Source: Bacillota bacterium
Lineage (GTDB): Bacteria > Bacillota > Clostridia > Oscillospirales > Ruminococcaceae
NCBI GenBank assembly: GCA_023391005.1
Contig: JAEWBS010000068.1
Location: 1-38,254 of the forward strand
Reading direction: 5' to 3'
DNA length: 38,254 nt
How positions within the stretch are numbered: the first letter of the stretch is position 1; every line of letters starts with the position of its first letter. The notes under the pieces are model-generated. The model saw only the letters and a program-made list of their open reading frames with translations, was not told the DNA's origin and ran no database searches. Shown piece by piece: positions 7,588 to 16,302 of this stretch. The translations under genes and the position numbers were made by a program.

Positions 7588-8790
7588 TTGAATAATAAGC
7601 GTTTGCCGATTAAGAGGGACCCGTTTCAGATGGCCTCTTCACAAAAGGCCGAAATTCCGCTTATCAATCAGATACGGCAGGAATATAGAAAAATCGACAA
7701 CAATTGGCTATTGGTGCACTATCGCGTCTCGCTCGGGCTTGTGCTGTTTTCTCTTATTATAGAATTTGGCATTGGCTTTTTTCTGATTTCCTCAGATCTT
7801 TTAGCGATCGCGGCGGATCGGTATATTTTAAAATATATCGCCATGCCTGCCTGCGTCAATTTCACGCTTATTCTCATTGCGACAATCGCTTTGCGCACCA
7901 AGCGCCTGACCCAATCAGCCAAAGTTTATATGATCTCGCTGATTTTTCTGGGCGTATGCTTCGTGCTGGTCACGGTGCACAGCATCTTTCCGGCAACGTA
8001 TTATCTGTTCGCAATCGCCGTGGCGATGACGACCATCTATGCCAACTACCGCCTCACCTGTGTGATGGGACTTTTGGGTATAGCCGCCATTTTCACCTCA
8101 GAGCTGCTGATCCGGTGGGATTCCGAAAAGGTCAGCATTTTGAGCAGCACCAACCAGTCGATTAACTTTGGAATCGCGCTGTTCATGTTGGCCGCCTCGT
8201 CTTTGGTTTCGGTCGTTCAAATTCGTTATGAAATTGATAAGAACGAGGCCGGTATTCAAAAAGAGCTTGAGCGGCAGCTGCTGCACTGGCGGCTGCGCAC
8301 CGACGAGCTGACCGGTGTCTTCAGCCGAAAAGCACTCCATGATCTGCTCCGATCGCTCGACGACAACCCTTCTGAGCACCACTGCATCCTTGCGATTGTT
8401 GATTTAGACAAGTTTAAAGGCATTAATGACTGTTTGGGGCATCACGCCGGTGATTCTTATCTGGTTGCTTTCGCGAATATTCTCAAGGAGAACAGCACCA
8501 ACGCCGATGTCTATCGTTATGGCGGCGATGAATTTTGTCTCTTGTTCCATAATACCCCCATGGATGCCGCCGTCGAAACCTGCGGGCAGCTTCGGCAGCA
8601 ACTGGGCGCTTTAACGTTTGAGGAATACCCACAGCTAAAGCTGACCGCAAGCTTCGGGTTGGCGGCCTATACCGGTAACATAACCGCCGCACGGCTGTTC
8701 ATTAACGCCGACGAGGCCATGTACAAAGCCAAGAGACAAGAAAACGGTATCTGTGTCTTCACGCCCCCCGGCCAAGAGAACGCGTTGTAA
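7588..8790 (+). CDS. Membrane diguanylate cyclase (GGDEF)
   Basis: A 400-residue protein that should make c-di-GMP from two GTP. An N-terminal region of about six hydrophobic segments (residues 45-210, MASE-like) is followed by a GGDEF domain (about 235-395). Visible are the metal-binding VDLDKFKGIND segment, the GHHAGD stretch, and the intact active-site motif GGDEF near residues 312-316 (YRYGGDEFCLLF). The RxxD product-inhibition site that normally precedes it is not kept (TNAD in its place), so feedback inhibition through that site is unlikely. Two starts are plausible: TTG 7588 (GGGAG eleven bases upstream) or ATG 7630 (GAGGGA upstream). The gene is single, with a long leader. Confidence 0.93.
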   Translation: MNNKRLPIKRDPFQMASSQKAEIPLINQIRQEYRKIDNNWLLVHYRVSLGLVLFSLIIEFGIGFFLISSDLLAIAADRYILKYIAMPACVNFTLILIATIALRTKRLTQSAKVYMISLIFLGVCFVLVTVHSIFPATYYLFAIAVAMTTIYANYRLTCVMGLLGIAAIFTSELLIRWDSEKVSILSSTNQSINFGIALFMLAASSLVSVVQIRYEIDKNEAGIQKELERQLLHWRLRTDELTGVFSRKALHDLLRSLDDNPSEHHCILAIVDLDKFKGINDCLGHHAGDSYLVAFANILKENSTNADVYRYGGDEFCLLFHNTPMDAAVETCGQLRQQLGALTFEEYPQLKLTASFGLAAYTGNITAARLFINADEAMYKAKRQENGICVFTPPGQENAL

Positions 8791-8868
8791 TTTCTTAAGA
8801 CGATGTTATTTTTATTGAAAAATGAATAGGCATGCTATAAAATGGATTAAAAACGGGAGGGGAAGCCT

Positions 8869-10104
8869 TTGAAAACAAATCTTGGGAGAATCAAAAAGAA
8901 TATCGAGACCCTCGCGACCTTTAACGCAACCCCGGGCAACGGCGTGACAAGGCACTCTTTTACGAACGAGGATAAACAGGCCAGAGCCTATATCAAAGAG
9001 GCACTCGCCCAGCTGGGGCTTAAAATCTGGGAGGATGGCTACTCTAACCTCTTCGGCCGGCTGGAGGGCGAAAACCCCGACGCACCGGCCATTATGATCG
9101 GCTCGCATTACGATTCGGTCACTAACGGCGGCCAATTTGACGGGCCCGCCGGACTTGTGGCCGCACTTGAAACGCTGTGCGTCATCAAGGAAAATAACAT
9201 CGCGCTTTATCACCCGATTGAGCTCGTGGCCATGAACGATGAAGAAGGCGTCCGATTCGGCACCGGCGTCTCCAACTCTAGAGCGATGGCAGGCGTCATG
9301 CGGGACGAGGAGCTCGACACCGTCAAGGATAAGGACGGCGTTTCGCTGCGTGAGGCCATTGCGAGCCTTGGCATTACGCCCGACTTAAACAGCGCAAGGC
9401 GCAAAAAAGGCTCGCTCAAGGCGTTTGTCGAATTGCATATCGAGCAAGGCCCGATTCTCGAGAACGGCGGGAGCGACGTCGGACTCGTAGAGACCATCGT
9501 CGGGCTCGACCGTTATGAGGTCACCATCCACGGCAAGGCCGGTCATGCCGGAACCACCCCGATGGACAGCAGAAACGACGCGATGGTCGCGGCCGCCGAA
9601 TATACGCTGGCTGTGAACAAAGCCGTAAAGGAGGTCGGCCACGGTACTGTCGGCACCGTCGGGCAGATTAAGCTGTTCCCCAATGCGTCCAACGTCATCC
9701 CACAGCAGGCGGTTTTGTCGGTCGACGTCCGTTCCACAAAAGAGCCGTATCTGACGGCGGTTGAACAAAAGCTCAAGGCCGCTATCGCGCAGATTGAAGC
9801 GGCGCACACGGTCAAAATAGACGCCGTCAAAAAGCTGTATGTTCCACCCGTGGATATGTCCCCCGAGACGATTGCGGTGATGGAGAACATCTGCGACGCG
9901 CTGGGCTACCGCCATGTAAAAATGAACAGCGGCGCGGGACATGACGCGATGATTATGGCGCAGATCACCGCCGCCAACCTTATTTTTGTCCCGAGCAAAA
10001 ATGGCCTGAGCCACCACCCCGACGAGTGGACCGATTATGAGCAGTTGCAAAAGGGCGTCGAGCTGATGCTTGAGACGGTACTCAAACTGGCCGGTAAACA
10101 ATAA
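8869..10104 (+). CDS. M20-family N-carbamoyl-amino acid hydrolase / allantoate amidohydrolase
   Basis: A 411-residue binuclear metal amidohydrolase of the hydantoinase/carbamoylase (HyuC/AllC) group, which cleaves N-carbamoyl-L-amino acids or allantoate. Metal ligands fit the family: H80 (GSHYDSV), D91 (GGQFDGPAG), E126 (NDEEG), H190 (ELHIEQGP) and H383 (GLSHHPDEW). The dimerisation domain carries HGKAGHAGTTPMDSRND and the carboxylate-binding NVIP region. Length is typical. Start is TTG 8869, six bases after GGGAGGGG. It stands between two diguanylate cyclase genes with no hydantoinase, allantoinase or purine gene near it, so the physiological substrate is open. Related proteins are often annotated as Zn-dependent hydrolase or N-carbamoyl-beta-alanine amidohydrolase; I cannot choose among these. 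Confidence 0.9.
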   Translation: MKTNLGRIKKNIETLATFNATPGNGVTRHSFTNEDKQARAYIKEALAQLGLKIWEDGYSNLFGRLEGENPDAPAIMIGSHYDSVTNGGQFDGPAGLVAALETLCVIKENNIALYHPIELVAMNDEEGVRFGTGVSNSRAMAGVMRDEELDTVKDKDGVSLREAIASLGITPDLNSARRKKGSLKAFVELHIEQGPILENGGSDVGLVETIVGLDRYEVTIHGKAGHAGTTPMDSRNDAMVAAAEYTLAVNKAVKEVGHGTVGTVGQIKLFPNASNVIPQQAVLSVDVRSTKEPYLTAVEQKLKAAIAQIEAAHTVKIDAVKKLYVPPVDMSPETIAVMENICDALGYRHVKMNSGAGHDAMIMAQITAANLIFVPSKNGLSHHPDEWTDYEQLQKGVELMLETVLKLAGKQ

Positions 10105-10140
10105 TCGCACAAAGGGCTATCCACCCCCTTGACCCAAGCG

Positions 10141-10178
10141 AAGGATACTGCAAGCAATTTGCGGTATCCTTTTTTTTT
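10141..10178 (+). terminator. Intrinsic terminator of the M20 hydrolase gene
   Basis: AAGGATAC (10141-10148) pairs with GTATCCTT (10164-10171), followed by an unbroken T-run to 10178. It lies 36 bases after the stop. Confidence 0.9.
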
Positions 10179-10319
10179 GAGTCATCCGCCCCGGAGTACG
10201 CACTATAAAGGCCGTGCTTTATCGCGCTCGGCCAATTCAAGGACATTATGACATGCATACAAAATTGGCAAGTTAACTTTTTTAAGCATGGTCCATAGCT
10301 CGCCTACAGGCGGAACAAA

Positions 10320-10352
10320 CAAAAATGCCCGTCGTAAGACGGGCATTTTGTT
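10320..10352 (-). terminator. Bidirectional hairpin terminator
   Basis: AAAATGCCCGTC / GACGGGCATTTT around a GTAA loop, with T-runs on both sides when read on either strand. It serves the leftward diguanylate cyclase gene ending at 10439. Between 10179 and 10319 there is nothing I can call. Confidence 0.85.
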
Positions 10353-10438
10353 TCTCCTTTAATATTGCTGCCACACACAAGGTTCATTGACGTGAGTACC
10401 AACGCTGACTTCGTCTGAATATCAGCATACCCTTGTCT

Positions 10439-11965
10439 TCATGCTTTACACCTGATAAGCTCTTTTCCGTTATGCAGGCTGGTTTGGTTACGGCCACTGC
10501 TTTTAGAAAGGTACATTGCCCGATCCGCCTGTGTCAGCAGGCTTTCTAGTGTTTGACCGGTTCCAGCCGGGCAGTGGGCAATTCCAATACTGGCTGTAAC
10601 GCCGATGCTTTGCCCCTGCCAACAAACGGTCCTGCCTTCAATCGCTTTCTGTAGGGCTCTCGCTTCTGTTACCACCCGCGCGGCAGAAATGTTTTCAAGT
10701 AGCACGGCAAATTCCTCGCCCCCGTAGCGACCAACAACATTCCCTTGACCAAAATAATTCCCGATAGTATCCGCAATGGCTTTTAGCGCGGCATCTCCGC
10801 AAGGGTGCCCATAGGTATCATTCACCTGTTTAAAATAATCCAAATCAATCATCAGCAGAGCAACATCAATCGCCTTTGTTTTGCTCCGCTCCAATGCTGC
10901 TGTCGCAAGGTCAAAAAATGTGCCTCGGTTGTAAACCCCTGTCAACGCATCCACCGTGGCCTGCCGTTGGAGGTTCTCGAGCAACCTATTTTCTACCGTG
11001 ACATTTCGGAAGACGACACATATGCCGCTGTGCTTTGTGCCACGAAGAATGGGGTTTGCGGTGATCTTATAGTGCTGCGCCTCACCACCTGTCGATATGC
11101 GCATTTCTCCCTCGCTTTTAAACCCGCGCACCCGCTTCATTGATTCGCCGGGGATCAGGGTAGAAAGCTCCGGGAACAGCCGTCTTGCCGATCGGTTTGC
11201 ATCCAAAAAACGAAAGTCGTCATCGCATACAATAAAAGCGTCCTCCAGCTCGTCCATCACCTGCGCACGCGCCAGCGGAAGCACATCCAGCAGGTTATGT
11301 GCCAAAGCCAAATAGAGGAGTACCGCCACGGAAGTGACGTAGGCAATTGGTGTCAGATCGTAGCTATGGCCCCCACTAAGAAAGACGAAGGATATGTTCG
11401 TGGCAAGGGGAATAACCCATCCCGTCAGCAGCACAAGGCTTTGCCGTCTTTGCAGTCTGCTGCCGTTTTTAATTCGCTCAAGGATCATCGCAAGGGACAA
11501 AAGAATACAGCTATAGTTGACGGCAGTACCCAAATAATATGTAATACCGTTGGTGTGTTGAACACTGGTGATATATCCGTTCGTGCTGTACCATATATCG
11601 GCGTAATGCAGCCGCACAAGCGGGAATGCCTGCAAGGCCAGCATTGAAAGAACAGGGATTACAAAAACCAGAGCGAGCTTTATTGGGGTAAACCTCTTTT
11701 TTTCATAAAAGTCTCTATTGAACAGATATGTCAGCGGCAGAATAAAGGGGCCGCCTATATACTGCACACGAATACCGTAAAAAGCCGTTTCCAGAGTAGG
11801 TGCTGTAATCTCAAGCAGATTACCAAAGACATAAAAAAGGTTGGCGACAGAGAGAAGGATCAGAAAAAGCGATTTTTCAACGGTGTGTTTGGCAATGGCA
11901 TAAATCATCATCAAAGCCGCGATTACCACCGATAGCATAATAGCCAAAACAAATATATTCGGCAT
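10439..11965 (-). CDS. Diguanylate cyclase with 7TM histidine-kinase-type sensor region
   Basis: A 508-residue protein. Residues 1-230 hold seven hydrophobic segments with the pattern of the N-terminal 7TM domain of some histidine kinases (LILLSVANLFYVFGNLLEI, and FYGIRVQYIGGPFILPLTYL). A PAS-like segment follows (DAFIVCDDDFRFLDANRSAR through GICVVFRNVT, about 235-330), then a GGDEF domain with LMIDLDYFKQVNDTYGHPCGD and the active-site variant GGEEF near residue 413. GGEEF is a normal active form. The RxxD inhibition site is absent (GQGN in its place). I chose ATG 11965 because GAGGGGA stands seven bases upstream; a longer frame reaching 12058 has no ribosome binding site and runs through the promoter. 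TATAAT-like sequence lies just upstream. Input ligand unknown. Confidence 0.93.
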   Translation of the reverse strand: MPNIFVLAIMLSVVIAALMMIYAIAKHTVEKSLFLILLSVANLFYVFGNLLEITAPTLETAFYGIRVQYIGGPFILPLTYLFNRDFYEKKRFTPIKLALVFVIPVLSMLALQAFPLVRLHYADIWYSTNGYITSVQHTNGITYYLGTAVNYSCILLSLAMILERIKNGSRLQRRQSLVLLTGWVIPLATNISFVFLSGGHSYDLTPIAYVTSVAVLLYLALAHNLLDVLPLARAQVMDELEDAFIVCDDDFRFLDANRSARRLFPELSTLIPGESMKRVRGFKSEGEMRISTGGEAQHYKITANPILRGTKHSGICVVFRNVTVENRLLENLQRQATVDALTGVYNRGTFFDLATAALERSKTKAIDVALLMIDLDYFKQVNDTYGHPCGDAALKAIADTIGNYFGQGNVVGRYGGEEFAVLLENISAARVVTEARALQKAIEGRTVCWQGQSIGVTASIGIAHCPAGTGQTLESLLTQADRAMYLSKSSGRNQTSLHNGKELIRCKA

Positions 11966-12058
11966 ATTATTCCCCTCTCTATATAATGACTTTATTATAA
12001 CACAAAGGAGCCGTATCCGCAGCTTTTCAACATCTCCTTGGGCATCAAAAAAGCGCAC

Positions 12059-12371
12059 CCCACGACTGGAGCACGCTTACGAATTGGGTAATACAATTTA
12101 GATTTTATTGCCCTAATGTATCAGACATGCCAAAGTCCCTCTGGACCATAGATGATGACACCATCAAAGTATCATAAAAAAGGCCGCACCGGCTATTCTT
12201 TAATTTTGAGAGGTAAAATACCGTGGGGCGCTGTGTCACAGAAAGAGCAGGGCTTATTTTTATAAAGAGACCATCGCCTTCGCTTCTTTTACTTTCAGCA
12301 TCCACAAATATACTGCCTTTCGATAGAACCGGCGGTGTCGGGTTATCACCGCCGGTTGTCTCATGCGTTTT
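12059..12371. other. Intergenic stretch without a supported gene
   Basis: Between the leftward diguanylate cyclase and the 3' end of the DUF2207 gene. Short frames occur on both strands but none has a ribosome binding site or recognisable product. It ends with an 11-bp hairpin (AACCGGCGGTG 12327-12337 with CACCGCCGGTT 12347-12357), placed 15 bases after the DUF2207 stop. That hairpin is probably its 3' end, although no good T-run follows. Confidence 0.5.
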
Positions 12372-14036
12372 CTACCGTGTTCCGCCGCCATGTCCGCCAC
12401 CCGAGAAGCCGCCGCCACCGCCGATCGAGGTGTGTCCGCCACCGCCCGCCGCACGCTTGGCTTGACTTTCGGCGGATTTCGCCGCCTGATAGGTGATTCG
12501 ATGGTAACGGTACGCCACATAGTAAGCGGTCTGCGCCCGCTGCTGGTAAACGCTCACGTCGGGGTAGAGCTTTTTAAGCTGTTCCATCACCTTATCCGCA
12601 ATGCCCAACAGCGCCGCGAAGGTCAGGTAATCCTGCCAGATCACCGCCTCGGACACACCCCGTTCTCCGATCAAAGAGAAGTCTAGCAAATATTTTTTAA
12701 AGCCCAGCAGGTTTTTAAGCTGCGTCATCCCCTGCTCGGTCAGGTTCGACAGTCCCCCGACGCCCCGCGCCGACTTATAGCAGCCGGTGTCGACCAACAT
12801 TTTCTTGCCGTCTTGCTGCGCGCCCTGCACGATGGAGAGCATCGCCCGATAGTGCTTCTTGCAGTAGACCTCTAGCTCCCGCTCCTGCAAAATACCGTCG
12901 CTGCCCGCCGCCAGAACCAGCAGGTCATAGAGGTCTTTGGCGGTCATGCCGCCAAATTGCGGGGGATTGACTAGCCGCAGCGAGATACTTTGCTTTTCCC
13001 TACCCATAAAGCCTATCTCGCTTTCAGAAATGGGCTCAAGGCAGCCCTGAGACAGCAGCTTCATCAGCGTGGCGGCGATGATATCGCCGTCGTCGTTCGA
13101 CTGATAAAACTGTCGGGCCATTGTATGCGCCGCCTCCAGGTTACCGGCCAACGGCGTATCGCGAAAATAATCGGCGTCTTTATAAAGCCGCTTGACCTTG
13201 CGCGCCTGCCTGCCGCCCAGCCAGATAAGCAACCCGATACCGACCGGCAGGGCAAACAGCAAAAAGATGAAACCGCTGTTATCTTCCTGACCGTAGTCGC
13301 TACCCTTAAAGGCGTGGGTCTTGACCGCCTCAAACGAGCCGGACGCGCTGCGCGCGGGGGCCAGCACCCCTTTTTTCAGTTGAAGCAGGACAATAACGCT
13401 GTTATTACTGGCCGAAAGCGGCTGTTCGGTGTACGCTAGCACGCCGCCGCTCTCGGTAAAGCCAATTTGTCCTTTAAAGCCGAAGCCCCAGATCGCGGCA
13501 TTCTGCTCGGTGAGCGCCGTGCCGTCCTGCGTTTGAATAGACACCGTCACATCGGTGGGCAGCGTGCTCATTCCGCTGGGTACAAACTGAAAGAGAAAAC
13601 CGTCGGCGTCGTCATATCCGCCCACCAGCCCGCCGAGCTTGTATGCGACCGTGTAACGGTTGTCGCCATATTGCGAGATGCCCCAACACACCTCATACCC
13701 GCCATCCTTGGGAACAAGCCCGCATTTTTTCGCCTTGTTATTAAAGGATGCCTTTACATCCCATTGGGGCAACGTTTGGTAACTGCCCGTTTCATCCGAA
13801 ACAGTCAGACCGCTAAGCGTCATACCGCCGAGGTTGGTGACCGGGAAATAGCATTCGGTCCCCTCGTTAAAGCTGCCCTCCCATATCTGCACCACATGGG
13901 CCGAACCGTCAGGATAAAGCGTCACGTCCACCGCAATGTTGTTTACCCGGTTGGCGGCAAGGGCCGAAACGGTCAGCGCAAGGGAAATGACTGCCGCAAA
14001 AAATATTACAGATATTTTTTTCTTCATAGCGGTCAC
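12372..14036 (-). CDS. DUF2207 membrane protein with Gly-rich tail
   Basis: About 551-554 residues of the DUF2207 family, predicted membrane proteins with an extracytoplasmic N-terminal domain. Visible: a signal peptide (LALTVSALAANR, about residues 8-30), an extracytoplasmic beta-rich domain to about residue 260, a TM segment (FIFLLFALPVGIGLLIWLGG), a cytoplasmic region of about 250 residues, and a C-terminal low-complexity tail of Gly with Ser and His ending GGGHGGGTR. That tail is common in DUF2207/TPM proteins. The start is either GTG 14036, overlapping the lemA stop, or ATG 14027; neither has a clear ribosome binding site, so translational coupling to lemA is likely. DUF2207 and LemA genes commonly sit together; the shared role (envelope function) is not established. 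Confidence 0.85.
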   Translation of the reverse strand: MTAMKKKISVIFFAAVISLALTVSALAANRVNNIAVDVTLYPDGSAHVVQIWEGSFNEGTECYFPVTNLGGMTLSGLTVSDETGSYQTLPQWDVKASFNNKAKKCGLVPKDGGYEVCWGISQYGDNRYTVAYKLGGLVGGYDDADGFLFQFVPSGMSTLPTDVTVSIQTQDGTALTEQNAAIWGFGFKGQIGFTESGGVLAYTEQPLSASNNSVIVLLQLKKGVLAPARSASGSFEAVKTHAFKGSDYGQEDNSGFIFLLFALPVGIGLLIWLGGRQARKVKRLYKDADYFRDTPLAGNLEAAHTMARQFYQSNDDGDIIAATLMKLLSQGCLEPISESEIGFMGREKQSISLRLVNPPQFGGMTAKDLYDLLVLAAGSDGILQERELEVYCKKHYRAMLSIVQGAQQDGKKMLVDTGCYKSARGVGGLSNLTEQGMTQLKNLLGFKKYLLDFSLIGERGVSEAVIWQDYLTFAALLGIADKVMEQLKKLYPDVSVYQQRAQTAYYVAYRYHRITYQAAKSAESQAKRAAGGGGHTSIGGGGGFSGGGHGGGTR

Positions 14037-14581
14037 TTCATGCTGGGCATGTCGGCTTTGCCCTCCTGCGCCTCGAGATAGTCGCGCTTACCAAATCCCA
14101 ACATCCCTGCGACCATCGAGGTGGGGAACATGCGGATCTGCCGGTTAAGCTTGGTGACGCTGTCGTTGTAGATCAAACGGCTCTGGCGTACCATGCCCTC
14201 GTACTGGTTGACGCTATCCATCGTTTTCTGGTAGCTGGCGTCGGCTTTTAAAGTGGGGTATTGCTCCGCCACCGCCATGATGCGGCCCATCGCCTGAGTA
14301 ATCATGTTGTCCTGTGCCGCCGCCTCCTTGGCGGAGCTGTCGGCAGTGATGGGCCTGCGCGCCTTGATGGTCTCCGACAGGGTCTTGTACTCGTACTCCG
14401 CGTAGCCCTTGGTCAGATCAAGCAGCGCGGTAAGCGCATCCCACCGGCTTGAGAGCTGTACGCCAATCTGACTCATCGCGTTGTTGATATTTTCGTCCAG
14501 CATAGCAAGGGTGCGTTGGGCGGATATAAACCACATCACGACAACCGCCAGCGCAACCCCGACAATGATATAAGGCATCAT
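14033..14581 (-). CDS. lemA: LemA family protein
   Basis: A 182-residue LemA protein: one N-terminal TM segment (residues 3-20, YIIVGVALAVVVMWFI) followed by a long cytoplasmic helical bundle. Family motifs are LDENINNAMSQIGVQLSSRWDAL, AVAEQYPTLKADASYQ, and the stretch IYNDSVTKLNRQIRMFPTSMVAGMLGF, which matches the usual YN..V..YN..I..FP...A...GF pattern. Start ATG 14581 lies nine bases after GGAGG. First gene of a two-gene unit with DUF2207. LemA proteins are membrane-anchored with no agreed biochemical function. Confidence 0.95.
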   Translation of the reverse strand: MMPYIIVGVALAVVVMWFISAQRTLAMLDENINNAMSQIGVQLSSRWDALTALLDLTKGYAEYEYKTLSETIKARRPITADSSAKEAAAQDNMITQAMGRIMAVAEQYPTLKADASYQKTMDSVNQYEGMVRQSRLIYNDSVTKLNRQIRMFPTSMVAGMLGFGKRDYLEAQEGKADMPSMK

Positions 14582-15216
14582 CTTTCATTTCCTCCTGTCA
14601 TCTCTTACGAAACGCTCATGTTGAATGGTTATCCATAGTCTTTCCGACTGACGCCGCTATTATAGTTATTGTTTGGCGCTCAACGGTACCGATATAAGAT
14701 TTTCAGTCGGCAACGCTCTCGTCGGAATGCGCTTTGTTTAACAATATTCTAGCCTGAAAAGGGACAGATGTCAAAGACTACCCTCAGCGGAACGCGCTTA
14801 ACAGAGCTTCGCCAAGAAATAGACCTCAAAAACGACTCACTGTTCAAACAGGCTGCAGTCCAAACCGTCGAACCGGCGCCGACAAGACGGGCCAATCGCC
14901 TATTCTCTCTTATTTCTCTCTGGCTGACGCCCGTCACACTGCGGAGCGGCGCAATTTATTCTCTTAAACTTATCAATCCACGCGCATTTGCGACATGTAA
15001 GGGATTTGGCACAGGGGCGCGTGAGAAAAAGCATTTTATGCTGAATGGAGACCGCATCCAAACAAACGGCAATAACCACTTCATTTTCTATTACGATCAG
15101 GAAAATCGTATATATACAAAACGGCAATTGCTCAAGACAAAGGCCCTAAACAAATTTGGCTATCATTCGTTCCTCTATATTCAATCTTTTCACCGTTGAC
15201 AGCAAGTCAAAATAAC
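14582..15216. other. Long intergenic region, no supported gene
   Basis: About 635 bases. A 143-codon frame is open on the + strand (14768-15199) and a 62-codon frame on the - strand (14749-14937), overlapping each other. Neither has a ribosome binding site, a family resemblance or regular codon use, and the right half becomes AT-rich. It could be a decayed gene or a repeat shared with other loci. I do not call a CDS. Confidence 0.45.
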
Positions 15217-15240
15217 AAAAATCCCCGACGGCGATTTTTT
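15217..15240 (-). terminator. Terminator of the MerR gene
   Basis: On the minus strand AAAAAATCGCC pairs with GGGGATTTTT around GTC, followed by GTTATTTTG. It lies about 40 bases past the stop of the leftward regulator gene. Confidence 0.65.
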
Positions 15241-15278
15241 GGCAGATTCAGCAAACAGGTTTTACTTATTTGCAGCTT

Positions 15279-16124
15279 TTAAATTTTAGATGCCGAACCG
15301 GCGGGCGCGATCTGTATGGATATGCGGGTGATGTAATGCCGCATATCCTTTTGCGATATTTCATCAATAATACCCTCCTTATAGGAATAGCCGCAGATGA
15401 CATAGCCGTTTTGGTCAATAAAGTCAAGCAGCGCCCGGTACGCCCCATCCGCCTCGTAATAATTCCCTTCCAGATAGGTCACCGCATACAGCCCCGCGGG
15501 CTTTACAAACAGGCAGGGTGTCTGCTGCGGCGCCATCACCTTGGTAAAAAAATAAGCGTAGGTTGCGTATTTCCCTTTTAACAGAGAATCCTTATGCATC
15601 ATCGCGCCAAACGGATGCCCCACATTGAAGCGGTTTTTAAAGCAGTAATCAATGTGCTGATACAGCTTCTCGATGATTCTGTCATGCTCGCTGGAATTGA
15701 CCGGTTCGCTTAAAATCAGATATTCCTGCGGGCACTTTTCGGTAAACACCGTGTTGCACACCACCTGTTCCCCCTGCTCAAGCAGCTGAAGCTTAGTGCC
15801 GATCATCTGGTCAATGCGCCGCAGGTTTTCAAGCTCTTCCTGCACGAGTTTACGCTGTGTTTGCAGCAATGCCTTGAGCGCGGCGGGCGAGCGGTTGTCC
15901 AGATAGCTTTGTATCTCCTGTAAGGGCATACCGATTTCTTTAAGCGCCGTGATGATCGTAAACACGTCACACTGCTCCTCGGTGTAATAGCGGTAGCCTC
16001 TTTCATCCGTCATCGCGGGTCGAAACAAGCCAATTTCGTCATAGTGAACCAATGTGCGCTTGCTGGTGCCGCACAGCTTGGCGAACCTTCCCGTGCTAAT
16101 AGTTGGCATGATATTTTTTTGCAT
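15279..16124 (-). CDS. MerR family transcriptional regulator with effector-binding domain
   Basis: A 281-residue regulator. Residues 7-75 are a MerR winged helix (ISTGRFAKLCGTSKRTLVHY, DERGYRYYTEEQ, LKEIGMPLQEIQSYLD), then a coiled-coil dimerisation helix (about 80-120), then a C-terminal domain of about 150 residues like the GyrI/BmrR-type small-molecule-binding fold (GHPFGAMMHK, PAGLYAVTYLEGNYYEADGAY). Proteins of this build usually bind hydrophobic or cationic ligands and untwist a promoter with an over-long spacer. Such a promoter lies just upstream on the opposite strand, so the regulator likely controls the operon from 16303 and itself. Start at 16124; an in-frame ATG at 16109 is an alternative. 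Confidence 0.88.
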   Translation of the reverse strand: MQKNIMPTISTGRFAKLCGTSKRTLVHYDEIGLFRPAMTDERGYRYYTEEQCDVFTIITALKEIGMPLQEIQSYLDNRSPAALKALLQTQRKLVQEELENLRRIDQMIGTKLQLLEQGEQVVCNTVFTEKCPQEYLILSEPVNSSEHDRIIEKLYQHIDYCFKNRFNVGHPFGAMMHKDSLLKGKYATYAYFFTKVMAPQQTPCLFVKPAGLYAVTYLEGNYYEADGAYRALLDFIDQNGYVICGYSYKEGIIDEISQKDMRHYITRISIQIAPAGSASKI

Positions 16125-16141
16125 ATTTATTCAAAAACCTC

Positions 16142-16172
16142 TTGACTATAACGTTACGGTATACCCTATTAT
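16142..16172 (+). promoter_or_regulatory. MerR-type promoter with palindromic operator in a 19-bp spacer
   Basis: TTGACT (16142-16147) and TATTAT (16167-16172) are separated by 19 bases, longer than the usual 17. A 17-base palindrome, TATAACGTTACGGTATA (16147-16163), has 7 of 8 arm positions matching and fills the spacer. This is the classic layout for activation by MerR proteins. It points right, toward the aminotransferase operon. Confidence 0.7.
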
Positions 16173-16197
16173 ATATTCAATTACAGCCCAATAGCAA
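16167..16197 (-). promoter_or_regulatory. Leftward promoter for the MerR gene
   Basis: On the minus strand TTGCTA (16197-16192) and a TATAAT -10 (about 16173-16168) are 18 bases apart. Transcription would begin inside the palindrome at 16147-16163, so MerR binding should also affect its own gene. Confidence 0.5.
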
Positions 16198-16302
16198 GTG
16201 TATGATGCGCATTTATTAAAAATATCGCAGATATTTTTAATTGGTGCATCGCCGATACGCAGTGCATTTAAATTTATTACAACACTCTAGGAGATGATGC
16301 CC

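Noticed and set aside
9385..10110. 241-codon frame antisense to the M20 hydrolase
   Set aside because: Shadow of the real gene's codon bias; no start site signals.
13467..14081. 204-codon frame opposite the DUF2207 N-terminus
   Set aside because: Shadow frame over a gene with a clear signal peptide.
14768..15199. 143-codon + strand frame in the 14.6-15.2 kb gap
   Set aside because: No ribosome binding site, no recognisable family, composition changes within it; overlaps an equally open frame on the other strand.
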